NCBI RefSeq assembly: GCF_017876675.1
Contig: NZ_JAGIOI010000001.1
Span: 3,038,001-3,102,000, forward strand
Origin: Arthrobacter stackebrandtii
Lineage (GTDB): Bacteria > Actinomycetota > Actinomycetes > Actinomycetales > Micrococcaceae
DNA length: 64,000 nt
Direction: 5' to 3'
Part shown: positions 33,204 to 42,917 of the stretch, piece by piece
How the letters are laid out: every line of letters starts with the position of its first letter
Numbering within the stretch: position 1 is the first letter of the stretch
Notes under the pieces: model-generated
Told to the model about the DNA's origin: nothing
Seen by the model: only the letters and a program-made list of their open reading frames with translations
The model's database searches: none
Program-made: the position numbers and the translations under genes

Positions 33204-36200
33204 ATGGGTGATGCGGGGAAATCATTTTTTGGACGTGAAAAAGAACTGCTTTTCTTTGAACGACTTTTGGCGGCACGTCCTGCTGACAGGTCATCCGTTG
33301 TAGTTGTCCGCGGGGGCAGCGGCCTGGGGAAGACTCGTATGTTGCAAGAATTTGGCGAGGTGGCCAGGCGAAATGGCGTTGTTGCTGTTTATGGTTCAGC
33401 GTTCCGGGCGGTGCGGGGCAGGGCTTACGGAATTTGGGAACAAATTGTCGGCGAGCTGGCTTCTGTAATTCTTCCGGTCGCTGATAATGGAGACCTGGAA
33501 CTCTCGTTTCGTTCCGGCACTCAATCCGTGGACCGTGCCGAGTTTTTTGGTGAAGCTGCCGATCATCTGCGGGATGCAGCTGGCGCACGCCCGCTGGTTG
33601 TTCTCTTGGACAACCTGGAACAGGCAGATGCTGAATCGCTTCTCATGCTGCGCTACCTCGGGGCGGAACTGGCCCAGGAACCATGCATTTTTATCGGTGC
33701 CCTGGGAACGGGCGTGACTGGCATCGGCACGACCCCGGCAAAACAGTTGGAAAAACTGCTGGGAGCCGCTCACGTCATTGAATTGGAGGGTCTGGGCCAC
33801 GAGGCAATTGACTCCATGGTGGGCCGCGCTGAGGCGGTGGCCTTCCTCCAAGAAGTCAGTGGAGGCAACCCGTTGATGATCACGGAGCTGCTGGCCTCGG
33901 GGCAGATGCTCCGAGGCAGGCTTCCGATGGAGCAGCATGCGGACTTCCTCGCCCTTGCCGAGGTAAGGCTGGCCGCATTGGATCCAGATGTGGTTGGAAT
34001 GCTCGTGGCACTGGCCGTGTTCGAACGTCCGCCCACGTTGGCGGAGCTGGCCGGGTGCGCCGCGCAGCCGGTTCATGAAACAGCCGGGGCCTTGGACCTG
34101 GCCGTCGCCGGCGGAATTGTGGCCAAGATTTCCCGAGGGCCCTATTCCGGTCATTTCGAGCTGGTCCACGCCATGATGCGCGCAGCCGTCTTGGATTGGG
34201 CTGCACTGTCCCAAATCGAGGCTGCCCGGCAGAGACGGGTGGCGGACCCTTCTCTGAACCCGGCCGAGCGTGCCCGGCACCTGTTGTTGATGCAAGGGTC
34301 GGTGACGGAGCGCCTGCAAGCCGTCCTTGATGCTGCCAACGAGTCATTGGAATCGTTCGCCTTTGAGGAGGCCGTGGAATTGGGGGAACTTGCCTTGGCA
34401 TCGCTTCCTGACCACGGGCCCGGCGGAGGGCCGACGGCGGCGAGGATCGCTTTGGCCGTTGGACAGGCGTACTGGCGCATTGGGAGCCACGCCCGTGCCG
34501 AAGAAAGTTACCGCCGGGCGTCCCAATTGCTGGGCCGCTCGGGCTACATTGAGGTCGACTACCTGATTGCCTTGGGCCCGCACCTGGAATTTGACTTGTC
34601 GGGACTCGCCGCGACCCAAAGGGCGCAACAGTGCCTGGCCGCCCTGTCAGACGGTCGCCTGGTGGACGGCGTGCAAAGGGTCAAGCTGTTGGCCACGCTG
34701 GCGCTCGCCCAAGATTCACTGGATCCCGAACAGGCCATGGTGGCCGCCGCCGAAGCCATGGCCGCCTCAGCGTTGGTGGACGATCCGGTGGCGAGGGCGT
34801 ATGCAATGGCCGCCACGGCCATGACCGACATGTCGCCCCATACTGTGGGCATGCGGCACGACGCCGCCCGGCACATCCTGGCCGTCGTTGAGCAGCACAA
34901 CGAATTCCGTCTGGCCTCCGTGGGATATTTCCTGCTGCTCAGGTCATTGCTGGAAAAGGGGGACATACAGGAGCTGGATCTGCAGCTGACCCACCGCAGC
35001 GACGTCCTGGACAGGTTTCCCGAACTGCATCAAAGCAAGCAGGCCCACTGGTTCAGGTGCCTGCGCGCAATTTTGGATGGCGACACAGTCCTGGCGGAGC
35101 AGCTGGTGTTGGCAGCACATGCCGAGGCCTCGGCGACGCAGGAGGCCAGTGCAGATGCGGTGCTTCGTGGCCAGATGGGCATCATCCGCTGGATGCAGGG
35201 CCAGATCGGTGACGTTGAAGGAAGTTTCCTGCGCGCCCGCCGGGAGAACCCGGAAGAACGGATATGGGCGGCGTCTCTGGTGTGGCTGTGGCACAAGCAG
35301 GGCCGGGACGATGCCGCCGTCCGATTGCTGGAGACGCTGACAGACCTTGACGCCATTCCCCGGAACCGGATGTGGCTTTCCACCATGACTGCCCTGGCGG
35401 AGATTGCCAGTGAGATGGGGAGTGAACAATTCGCCCGTGGTATCCGCGACGCACTGCTTCCGTATGCCCAGCAGGTGATCCCGCTCGGCGTAGGTGTGGC
35501 CTTTTGGGGCACGGTGGGGCGCAGCCTGGGCCTGCTTGCTGAACGGCTCGGCCTGGTGGACGAGGCCCGGGAACATTTGCGCACGGCCATGGAAATCAGT
35601 GCCCGTTCGGGTGCACAGGCGTGGCTGGCGGAGGCCCAGATCGAGTATGCGGAATTCAGCCTGCGGCATGCGGAGAGCCGGAACTATTGCCCGGCAGAGG
35701 CCAGGCAGCTGCTGGAGCAGGCACTGGTGTCTGCCAATCGGCGTAGTTTTCGCCTGCTGCAGGTTAGGGCGGAGTCGGTGCTGTCCAGGCTGGAGGCAGA
35801 TCCCGCTGCTGGAGGGCCGCAGGTGATCACCGCAGCTCCCTCGCAGGGGCACGTACCCGCGGACGGGCGGGCCCGGGTCCGTGTCATGGGTGCGTTCGAC
35901 GTTGTTTCCCACCAGGGGCAGCGGGCCCGCTGGACATCCCGGAAGGCGCGGGAGCTGCTGAAGATTCTGGTGAGTATGCGCGGGGTCCCCACATCCCGGG
36001 AAGTTTTCATGGATGCGTTGTGGCCGGGGCAGGCGCCGGAGGCGCTGGCCAACCGTTTTGCCGTGGCCATCAACACGGTCAGGCGGGCCATGGATCCGGC
36101 CCGTGATTTCCCGCCCCATCATTTCCTGGTGGTCGATGCGGAGTCGGTCCGGCTGCAGCTGGACCATGTGGACGTCGATGTTGAGGTGTTCATGGCGTTG

Positions 36201-36545
36201 GCGCGCGGTACATCGGAATCTCAGCTGCGCCGTGCTGCACAGCTCTACGTAGGTGACGTGTTTGCCGAGGAGCCCTATGCGGACTGGGCCGGCGCGTTGC
36301 GGCATGAGGCGCAGCTGACTTATTGCCAGTTGGCTCTGGTGCTGGCCCGGCAGGACGCCGGGGCGGGGGACCTGCTTTCCGCCAGCCAGCTGTATCGGGC
36401 AGTGCTGGATATTGAACCGGAAAACCGCGACGCCGGGCAGGGCCTGCTGGAAGCCTTGACGGCAATGGGCGCCCACGGCCAGGCGCGGGAAGTTGCCGGT
36501 CGGATGGGTGCGTGGGAGCAGGAGGCTGCGGCCGCCACGCTCTGA
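33204..36545 (+). CDS. Large ATPase-TPR regulator with C-terminal wHTH-BTAD domains
   Basis: A regulator of about 1113 aa. An N-terminal AAA/STAND-type ATPase has Walker A GGSGLGKT (37-44) and Walker B VVLLDNLEQAD (D136). A long TPR-like helical middle follows (about 330-880). At the C-terminus an OmpR-type winged helix (about 890-985; RARVRVMGAFDVVSHQG, then WTSRKARELLKIL) leads into a bacterial transcriptional activator domain. This order is the reverse of AfsR/SARP proteins, where wHTH-BTAD comes first. The frame is open from 33024; ATG 33147 (with AAAGGA) and ATG 33204 are both possible starts, and 33204 is used because the ATPase begins right after it. The first 300 bp are distinctly A/T-richer than the rest. 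Confidence 0.82.
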   Translation: MGDAGKSFFGREKELLFFERLLAARPADRSSVVVVRGGSGLGKTRMLQEFGEVARRNGVVAVYGSAFRAVRGRAYGIWEQIVGELASVILPVADNGDLELSFRSGTQSVDRAEFFGEAADHLRDAAGARPLVVLLDNLEQADAESLLMLRYLGAELAQEPCIFIGALGTGVTGIGTTPAKQLEKLLGAAHVIELEGLGHEAIDSMVGRAEAVAFLQEVSGGNPLMITELLASGQMLRGRLPMEQHADFLALAEVRLAALDPDVVGMLVALAVFERPPTLAELAGCAAQPVHETAGALDLAVAGGIVAKISRGPYSGHFELVHAMMRAAVLDWAALSQIEAARQRRVADPSLNPAERARHLLLMQGSVTERLQAVLDAANESLESFAFEEAVELGELALASLPDHGPGGGPTAARIALAVGQAYWRIGSHARAEESYRRASQLLGRSGYIEVDYLIALGPHLEFDLSGLAATQRAQQCLAALSDGRLVDGVQRVKLLATLALAQDSLDPEQAMVAAAEAMAASALVDDPVARAYAMAATAMTDMSPHTVGMRHDAARHILAVVEQHNEFRLASVGYFLLLRSLLEKGDIQELDLQLTHRSDVLDRFPELHQSKQAHWFRCLRAILDGDTVLAEQLVLAAHAEASATQEASADAVLRGQMGIIRWMQGQIGDVEGSFLRARRENPEERIWAASLVWLWHKQGRDDAAVRLLETLTDLDAIPRNRMWLSTMTALAEIASEMGSEQFARGIRDALLPYAQQVIPLGVGVAFWGTVGRSLGLLAERLGLVDEAREHLRTAMEISARSGAQAWLAEAQIEYAEFSLRHAESRNYCPAEARQLLEQALVSANRRSFRLLQVRAESVLSRLEADPAAGGPQVITAAPSQGHVPADGRARVRVMGAFDVVSHQGQRARWTSRKARELLKILVSMRGVPTSREVFMDALWPGQAPEALANRFAVAINTVRRAMDPARDFPPHHFLVVDAESVRLQLDHVDVDVEVFMALARGTSESQLRRAAQLYVGDVFAEEPYADWAGALRHEAQLTYCQLALVLARQDAGAGDLLSASQLYRAVLDIEPENRDAGQGLLEALTAMGAHGQAREVAGRMGAWEQEAAAATL

Positions 36546-36566
36546 GCGGCCTGCGGCCGGGCCCAG

Positions 36567-38036
36567 CTACGTCGTGAGCGCCGCCCGCTCGTCATCCCGC
36601 GGGGCATGGACCACGGGATTGGTGCCGCCGTCAAACGTCTTGACCGGGCGCAGGGCATTCCATGCCTCCCAGCCCGGGCTGCCGGACGTGGCGAAATCGA
36701 CCCAGGCACGGTGCATCTGGGCGGCCAGTTCCTGAGGTGCGGTGCTGCCGGCCAGGCCCAGGGAGTCAGGGGAGGCCAGGTCGTCAAAGACAAAGCCAAG
36801 TTCGACGGCGTGTGCCGCCCGCAGGTGCCCCACCGGGCTCTCCCACGCGAATTCGTAGACGTAGGTGGGGGCGGGGCCGGACAGCCGGGCATCCGCGAGC
36901 TGGTTCATGGGCACCCGCAGAAGCTTGTCCGTGGCGAGGGCGCCCAGAATTTCACCGGTCACGGAGTAGGGGCGGTTGCGCTTGAACAGCTTGACGGCGG
37001 CAGCGGTGATGCCGACTTTGCGGCGGGCAACGGCCAGATGCAGGGACTTCAGCTTCATGACCAGCCCGGACGGCACCAGCCAGAGCCTTGCCTCATCGGT
37101 GGTGGTGCCAATCAGCAGCGGGATCCCGGAACCGGCACCGGAGGCAAGCGCCTCGGCGGGGCCGGCCGGCACCAGTGAGTCATCCAGGGCCAGGGCATAG
37201 GAGGGGCCGCCTGTGAGCGGTGTGGATCCGGCCGTCACCCGTTCCTGTGCCGCAAGCAGTTCGGCAGGGGTGTGTGCTGCAAAGGCTTCCCGGGTGGCGG
37301 GGATCTTTAGGTCCCTGGCGATCTTCTTGGTGATTCGCCCCGCCTTGTCCGCAGGATCGGCTGTCAGGGGCCCGCTTTGGATGATGGCACGGCTGAACAA
37401 CAATTCCGCGTTGGGGTGGGCCAGCAGGGCTGCCACTGTATTGCCGCCGGCGGACTGGCCAAATACCGTCACCCGGCCGGGGTCGCCGCCAAACGCCGTG
37501 ATTTCCCGCTGCACCCAGTGCAGCGCGGCCAGCTGGTCCGCGAGGCCAAGGTTCAGCGGCGCACCCGCCAGCACGGAGAAGCCCTCTGCGCCCAGCCGGT
37601 AGTTCACCGCGACGTAGACGATCCCATCCCGGGCAAAGGATCCGCCGCGATATCCTGCCAGGGAGTTCGAGCCGTGCTGCAGGGAGCCGCCGTGGAACCA
37701 GACCATGACAGGGCGCAACTGCTGATCCTGTCTTGCCGGTGCCACGATGTTCAGGTTCAGGAACTTGTCGCCGCTGACAATGACGGTGGGCAGCACCCGT
37801 GCGATCGCGCCGGCGTAGGGGTTCTGCGGCGCGGTGGGGCCAAGCTCCGTGGCATCGAGGACGCCGTCCCATGCCGGCGCCGGCGCCGGCCTGGCGAACC
37901 GCAGGTGGCCAACAGGTGCGGCAGCGTAGGGAATGCCCAAATAGTGCTCGACGCCGTCTCTCGCCACCCCTCGAACCTTGCCACAGGAGGTGGAGGCGAT
38001 GGGGCCCACGGCCGGGCCTGCGTCGTGCTTTAGCAT
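36567..38036 (-). CDS. Type-B carboxylesterase/lipase
   Basis: A 489-aa alpha/beta-hydrolase of the carboxylesterase B family. The oxyanion hole HGG is at 115-117 and the nucleophile Ser195 lies in GQSAGG. The acid and histidine of the triad should lie in the second half, including the region RAAHAVELGF with its histidine. There is no signal peptide, so it is probably cytoplasmic. Substrate unknown. It follows the giant regulator gene convergently, with 21 bp between stops, and an AhpD-like gene lies upstream on the same strand. Confidence 0.9.
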   Translation of the reverse strand: MLKHDAGPAVGPIASTSCGKVRGVARDGVEHYLGIPYAAAPVGHLRFARPAPAPAWDGVLDATELGPTAPQNPYAGAIARVLPTVIVSGDKFLNLNIVAPARQDQQLRPVMVWFHGGSLQHGSNSLAGYRGGSFARDGIVYVAVNYRLGAEGFSVLAGAPLNLGLADQLAALHWVQREITAFGGDPGRVTVFGQSAGGNTVAALLAHPNAELLFSRAIIQSGPLTADPADKAGRITKKIARDLKIPATREAFAAHTPAELLAAQERVTAGSTPLTGGPSYALALDDSLVPAGPAEALASGAGSGIPLLIGTTTDEARLWLVPSGLVMKLKSLHLAVARRKVGITAAAVKLFKRNRPYSVTGEILGALATDKLLRVPMNQLADARLSGPAPTYVYEFAWESPVGHLRAAHAVELGFVFDDLASPDSLGLAGSTAPQELAAQMHRAWVDFATSGSPGWEAWNALRPVKTFDGGTNPVVHAPRDDERAALTT

Positions 38037-38107
38037 GGGGACTCCTTGGGGCCGGTGACGATGGCTTCACCCTAACAGGGCTGCCGGATCCGGCGGGAGA
38101 TGTGCGG

Positions 38108-38569
38108 CTACACCTCGGCCGGCATGTTCGGCAGCGGCTGGTGGGTGGTGACGGCCAAACGGTTCCAGACGTTGATGGCTGAAATCGCCATGAGCAGCAT
38201 CGGCAATTCCTTGCCGGGGAACTGGGTCGCGGCGTCGTTCCACACCTTGTCGGGGACACCGCCGTCGTGGATCAAGGTGACGGCCTCGGTCAGTGCGATG
38301 GCCGCCTGCTCCCGTGCGGAAAACAGGTCCGTGGCTTCGCGCCAGCCGGCCAGGACATCGAGGCGGCGGTTGTCCACACCGGCTTCGCGGGCTTCCCGCC
38401 CGTGCATGTCGAGGCAGTAGGCGCATCCGTTGATTTGGGAAGCGCGCATCTTCACCAAGCCCAGCAAATCCTCGCCGAGGGTGCCGCTGTGGATGTACTT
38501 TTCCATGGCATACATGGATTGGTAGGCCTGGGGATCGATCTCATTGACGTTCAGGCGTTCGGTGGCCAT
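38108..38569 (-). CDS. Carboxymuconolactone decarboxylase / AhpD-family protein
   Basis: A 153-aa helical protein with the AhpD redox motif CAYCLDMH (C49, C52, H56), normal for the alkylhydroperoxidase-like branch. It could act as a peroxidase or a disulfide reductase partner. It has its own 70-bp gap to the esterase gene downstream on the same strand, so co-transcription is possible. A promoter is not evident by eye. Confidence 0.9.
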   Translation of the reverse strand: MATERLNVNEIDPQAYQSMYAMEKYIHSGTLGEDLLGLVKMRASQINGCAYCLDMHGREAREAGVDNRRLDVLAGWREATDLFSAREQAAIALTEAVTLIHDGGVPDKVWNDAATQFPGKELPMLLMAISAINVWNRLAVTTHQPLPNMPAEV

Positions 38570-38711
38570 GACGGATCCTTCTTTCTTGTGAAAAGTTTCC
38601 TTTGGTACCTTTCAGCCAACTCCCCGTCCGCCCGGCTGGCAAGGGCAGGCGCGGGCATGGTGTGCCGTCGCCGAGACAGCTGCCCTGCGCCCGGTCCCGG
38701 AAACGGGAGGC

Positions 38712-40091
38712 CTACCCGCCGGGCCCTTTCGTGCTGCGGATCAGCTCCTGGTACCAGTAGTAGGAGTCCTTGGGAGTGCGCTTCTGTGTCTCGTAGTCGA
38801 TGTGGATGAGTCCGAAGCGCTGGGAGAAGCCCACGGCCCATTCAAAGTTGTCCATGAGCGACCAGTGGAAGTAGCCGCGCACGTCCACTCCGGCGTCCAT
38901 GGCGGACTTCAGCGCCCGCAGGTGGGCGTCCGTGTATTCGATGCGGCGCAGGTCCCGCACCCGCCCTTCGCTGTCCGGTCCGTCATTGATGGCGGCGCCG
39001 TTCTCCGTGATGTAGATGGGCGGCAGCTTCTCGCCATAGCGTTCCTTGAAGCCCAACAGCAGTTCGGTGAAGGCCTCGGGGACCACTGGCCAGTCGAAAT
39101 CGGTGCGGGGGTAGCCCTCCAGCTCCCGCAGGGAGAACGGCAGGGAGTCGTCGAGCTCGTGCCCGTCGACCAGCGCGGCCTCGCCGGACGTTGGCGCACC
39201 CACCAGCGTGGGGTTGTAGGTGTTGATGCCGTACCAGTCGATCGGTGTGGAAATGATGTCCAGGTCGCCTTCGGGGATCGGCGGCAGGAAAGGTGCCAGT
39301 TCCTCCGGGTAGGCGCCCTTGAGGATGGGGTCGGCGAAGACCCAGTTGGCGATGTTGTCGTAGAGCCCGGCTGCCTGGAGGTCTTCCTCATGCTCGCTGG
39401 CCGGCCACGTGACGGCGTGGTTGTTGGCGATGCCAATGTTGGAAGCACCCGCCGAGCGCAGCGCCTGCACGCCCAGCCCGTGGGCCAGCAGCAGGTGGTG
39501 GGCTGCGGGCAGTGCATCAAAGCCGAGGGAGAGCCCGGGGGCCTGGATGCCGGCGCCGTAGCCCAGCATGGTCAGCACCACCGGCTCGTTGATGGTGATC
39601 CAGCGCGGAATCCTGTCCGCAAAGTGTCCGCCCACAATCTGCGCATATTCCGCAAAGCGTTCGGCCGTGTCCCGGCTCAGCCAGCCGCCGGCCTGCTCCA
39701 GCTCCAAGGGCGTGTCCCAGTGGAACAATGTGGGGCTGGGCGTGATGCCGGCTTCCAGCAGGCCGTCCACCAGCTTGTCGTAAAAGCCAAGCCCGACGGC
39801 GTTCACCGCACCTTTGCCGCCCGGCTGGATGCGAGACCAGGAGAAACTGAACCGGTATGCGTCAACACCCAATTCCTTCATCAGGGCGGTGTCTTCGGGG
39901 TAGCGGTGGTAATGGTCGCAGGCAATCTCACCGGTGTCGCCGTTGACGATCCGGCCGGGCTCTGCCACGAATGCGTCCCAGGTGGAGGGGCCCCGGCCCC
40001 CTTCCCTGACTGCGCCTTCAATCTGGTAGGAGGCAGTGGACACGCCCCAGACAAAGTCGGACGGGAACTGTGGGAAAGCAGGCTTGTTCAT
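38712..40091 (-). CDS. Family 1 glycoside hydrolase (beta-glucosidase)
   Basis: Cytoplasmic GH1 enzyme (459 aa, typical length) hydrolysing beta-glucosides such as cellobiose or phospho-free aryl glucosides. The acid/base Glu169 is in TINEP and the nucleophile Glu363 is in YITENG. The N-terminal PSDFVWGVSTASYQIEGA is the family signature. No PTS or ABC sugar transporter gene is adjacent. The last residues, SYYWYQELI, are also typical. Confidence 0.95.
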   Translation of the reverse strand: MNKPAFPQFPSDFVWGVSTASYQIEGAVREGGRGPSTWDAFVAEPGRIVNGDTGEIACDHYHRYPEDTALMKELGVDAYRFSFSWSRIQPGGKGAVNAVGLGFYDKLVDGLLEAGITPSPTLFHWDTPLELEQAGGWLSRDTAERFAEYAQIVGGHFADRIPRWITINEPVVLTMLGYGAGIQAPGLSLGFDALPAAHHLLLAHGLGVQALRSAGASNIGIANNHAVTWPASEHEEDLQAAGLYDNIANWVFADPILKGAYPEELAPFLPPIPEGDLDIISTPIDWYGINTYNPTLVGAPTSGEAALVDGHELDDSLPFSLRELEGYPRTDFDWPVVPEAFTELLLGFKERYGEKLPPIYITENGAAINDGPDSEGRVRDLRRIEYTDAHLRALKSAMDAGVDVRGYFHWSLMDNFEWAVGFSQRFGLIHIDYETQKRTPKDSYYWYQELIRSTKGPGG

Positions 40092-40212
40092 GGAGACCTT
40101 TCAGAGCGGCAGTCGGCATTGGCATGCGTGGCCTGAGCTTTTCGAATGCTGCCTGGAAAGTCAAGGGCCTGCTGCCACAGGTCGAGGCTTTGACAGCCGG
40201 CTGAAGGCCCGC

Positions 40213-41175
40213 CTAAAGGTTCAGCGTCGTTCGGATGGCCAGGTGGTCGCTGGCACCGGCCTGAAACACTTCGTTGGACGTTGCGGCCATGCCCCGCTGC
40301 AGCAGGTGGTCCAACCTTGCTACGGGAAAAGGCGAGACCGGCCACGTGAAGCCGGCCAGTCCGCCGTCGATGTCGGGTTCGCTCAGCAGCTGGGTGAGCG
40401 GGGCGAAGTTGCGGTCTGTGGTTGCTGCGTTGAAGTCGCCCACGGCGATGATCCGCTCGCTGGTGTCTGCCGCAACGATCTCGGCAAGGGCCGCCAGCAT
40501 GGTGTCCCGTTCGGCGTGCTGGGATGGGCGTGCTGATGCTGCATGGACTACGTAGATGCGGACCAGCCCGGCGGGAGTTTCGAGGTCGGCGGAAAGTGCC
40601 CGGTTCCAGCCCAGGCCCAGGTCCTGCGGTTGTGCATTGCTGATGGGGTAGATGCTCCACAGGCCCACCGTGCCGATGCGATAGGAGTATTGGTAGGCGG
40701 GGTCGAGCACGGCGCCAACTGAGTTGCGGGAGGCGCCGTCGATTTCCTGCAGCGCCACCACCTGGGCACCTGAAGCGGCCAGTGCGCCTGCCGATTCGGC
40801 GGCGGTTCCGGCCTGTGCCCGGAGGTTTTGGCTGGCCACCGTCACGGAGTGTCCCGAAGCCGCGGGTGCGGTCCACTCCAGCGGAATCATTCCGGGGACA
40901 AAAAGCAGCGACCACACCACCGCCGGCACCAGAACCGCGGCGGCAGCACGCTTCTGCCGGACCGCGAGCGCGGCACCTGCCAGCAGGGGGATGAGGGCGC
41001 CCAGCCATATCAATCCGGAATCGATGATCAGGCCCAGCCCTGCAATGTCGGGCAGCCACGAGTGCGCCAACAGCAGGAGTGCCAAGCCGAGGGAGCATGC
41101 GACGACGAACAGGCCCGCCCGGGTGCGGGGCCGGGGTGCGGCGGTTGCCGCGTGCCGTTCGTGAAGCAATGTCAT
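40213..41175 (-). CDS. Membrane-anchored endonuclease/exonuclease/phosphatase (EEP) family protein
   Basis: A 320-aa protein with three N-terminal hydrophobic helices (about residues 18-95) and a C-terminal EEP domain, probably on the outer face of the membrane. Visible catalytic motifs are VASQNLRA, VVALQEID (Glu), VGDFNAATTDRN and the terminal SDHLAI. Members cleave phosphodiesters of nucleic acids or lipids; the target is unknown. The frame is open to 41283, but the ATG at 41175 with AAGGTTG upstream is preferred. It lies upstream of, and on the same strand as, the beta-glucosidase gene. Confidence 0.85.
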   Translation of the reverse strand: MTLLHERHAATAAPRPRTRAGLFVVACSLGLALLLLAHSWLPDIAGLGLIIDSGLIWLGALIPLLAGAALAVRQKRAAAAVLVPAVVWSLLFVPGMIPLEWTAPAASGHSVTVASQNLRAQAGTAAESAGALAASGAQVVALQEIDGASRNSVGAVLDPAYQYSYRIGTVGLWSIYPISNAQPQDLGLGWNRALSADLETPAGLVRIYVVHAASARPSQHAERDTMLAALAEIVAADTSERIIAVGDFNAATTDRNFAPLTQLLSEPDIDGGLAGFTWPVSPFPVARLDHLLQRGMAATSNEVFQAGASDHLAIRTTLNL

Positions 41176-41312
41176 CGGTGCAACCTTGCCACGAGTCCTT
41201 GGGTGAAAGCTGGCAGGGATCGGGGAGAAAGCTGGATCAGGCGGCGGCTCGGTCCGGTGGGGCGGCGAGCTTCGCCACGACACGTTGCGCCTTGGCTTTG
41301 TATCGCGACCCG

Positions 41313-41337
41313 GTAGTGGTTACTCTGTAACCATTAC
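41313..41337. promoter_or_regulatory. Long dyad upstream of padR (candidate operator)
   Basis: GTAGTGGTTAC (41313-41323) and GTAACCATTAC (41327-41337) form a 25-bp inverted repeat with 10 of 11 pairs around TCT. A further GAGTAAC (41339-41345) repeats the half-site. It overlaps a weak promoter, TTGTAT (41298-41303) - 17 bp - TACTCT (41321-41326). Confidence 0.55.
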
Positions 41338-41391
41338 CGAGTAACTATCTGAAGTTGCGCCACAGACCCCGCCAAACTGAGGAGACCCGCC

Positions 41392-41997
41392 ATGTCCGTC
41401 AAGCACGCACTGCTTGCCCTGCTGTCGTGGAAGCCGTCCACCATGTACCAGCTGCGGAAGGACTTTGATGCTTCCACTGGTGAAACCTGGCCGCTGAATA
41501 TTGGCCAGGTGTCCACCACGCTCCAGAGGCTTGAACGCGACGGGCTGGTTGAGCAGGTTGCCGCTCTGGAGGGGGAGCCGGAGCCGTGGCGGCTGACGGC
41601 CGGCGGCCTCCGTGAGGTTCAGGAGTGGTGGCACAGCCCAGTGCCCAGGGAGACTCCGGGACGTGATGAGCTGGTGATCAAGCTGGCGCTCGCCGTCACC
41701 GTTCCCGGCGTCGATGTTGCCGAGCTGGTCCAGCGCCAGCGATCGGCCACCCTGCGTGTCCTGCACGACATCACCAAGGTGCGGCGCGGCGTGGATGAAG
41801 GAGACATTGCTGTTCGGCTGGTCCTGGACAACCACATCTTCACCACCGAGGCGGAACTGCGCTGGCTCGACGACGTTGAAGGGACTCTCCTGAGTGCACA
41901 AGCCCGAGCGACTGCGGATGGCACGGTCGCACAAGTGCCTGCCGAGCCCCAAGCCCAGGTTTCCGCCAAGACGGTGAAGGCGGGCGGCAAGCGATGA
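41392..41997 (+). CDS. PadR-family transcriptional regulator
   Basis: A 201-aa winged-helix repressor with the PadR N-terminus (SVKHALLALLSWKPSTMYQL, then FDASTGETWPLNIGQVSTTL and QRLERDGLVEQ) and a helical C-terminal domain. A GGAG site precedes the ATG. Its stop overlaps the ATG of the ABC ATPase (ATGA). PadR-ABC ATPase-permease operons are a common actinobacterial efflux arrangement, but here the permease is missing. A strong dyad lies at 41313-41337. Confidence 0.9.
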   Translation: MSVKHALLALLSWKPSTMYQLRKDFDASTGETWPLNIGQVSTTLQRLERDGLVEQVAALEGEPEPWRLTAGGLREVQEWWHSPVPRETPGRDELVIKLALAVTVPGVDVAELVQRQRSATLRVLHDITKVRRGVDEGDIAVRLVLDNHIFTTEAELRWLDDVEGTLLSAQARATADGTVAQVPAEPQAQVSAKTVKAGGKR

Positions 41998-42875
41998 ACG
42001 CAGCAAACAGCCCGGTGCTGGAGATCCGCAACGTCTTCCGGGTTCACGGGCAGGGGGAGCGGGCGGTGCAGGCGCTCGCAGACGCAAACATGAAAATCCA
42101 CGCGGGCGAGTTTGTCGCCATCATGGGGCCTTCGGGATCCGGCAAGTCCACCCTGCTGCACCTGGCTGGCGGCCTCGACACGCCCACTGAGGGACAGGTG
42201 CTGGTGGAGGGCACCGACCTTGCCAGCCTCAGCATTGCCCAGCGGGCCGTGATCCGCCGCCAGAGCGTGGGCTACGTCTTCCAGGATTTCAACCTGTTGC
42301 CGGCCCTGACTGCCGCCGAGAATGTAGCCTTCCCCCTGGAACTGGACGGCTGGTCCCGGAAAAGGGTACGGCAGGCGGCACTGGTCAGCCTGGAAGAGAC
42401 GGGTGTGGCACAGCTGGCTGACCGGCGCCCCGAGGACATGTCAGGCGGGCAGGCGCAGCGGGTGGCCATTGCCTGCGCCCTGGTGGGGCCCCGGCGCCTG
42501 CTGCTGGCGGACGGGCCCACGGGTGCCCTGGATTCCACCAATGGCACCGCAATCCTTCGCCTGCTGCGGGAGAAGGCGGACAATGGTGCGGCGGTCCTCA
42601 TGGTCACCCACGAGGCCCGTTTTGCTGCCTGGACGGACAGGACGTTGTTTCTGCGGGACGGGCGGATCATTGACCAGTCAGGTCCCTCGGACGCTTCCGT
42701 GCCGCGTTCTTCATCGGCCGGCCGCCCAAGAAGATCGTGCGCCGGTCCATCGATTGAGCCGGTGGGGACGTCGTCGGGCATGAGGAGAGAGGACATGAAA
42801 AGTAATGGGCAGTGCTGCCCATGGCAGTCAGTGGCGTGCGGCACTATCGTTGTCCACGAATCCCCGCCGCCATGA
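41994..42875 (+). pseudogene. MacB/LolD-type ABC ATPase, probably inactive
   Basis: The frame encodes an ATPase with Walker A GPSGSGKST (45-53), Q-loop Gln97, signature MSGGQ (149-153), Walker B Asp173 and H-loop His206. Position 174, normally the catalytic glutamate of DEPTGALD, is glycine (DGPTGALD). The conserved ARAL after the signature reads ACAL. After about residue 230 the sequence stops resembling the family; its 60-residue tail lies over a stretch that, in another frame, reads like the C-terminus of a different protein. No permease follows. A deletion followed by decay is likely; sequencing error at the glycine codon cannot be excluded. Confidence 0.6.
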
Positions 42876-42917
42876 ATCCCCATGGGTGGGCGAGGGCCTA
42901 CCCGTGAGGAATAATCA

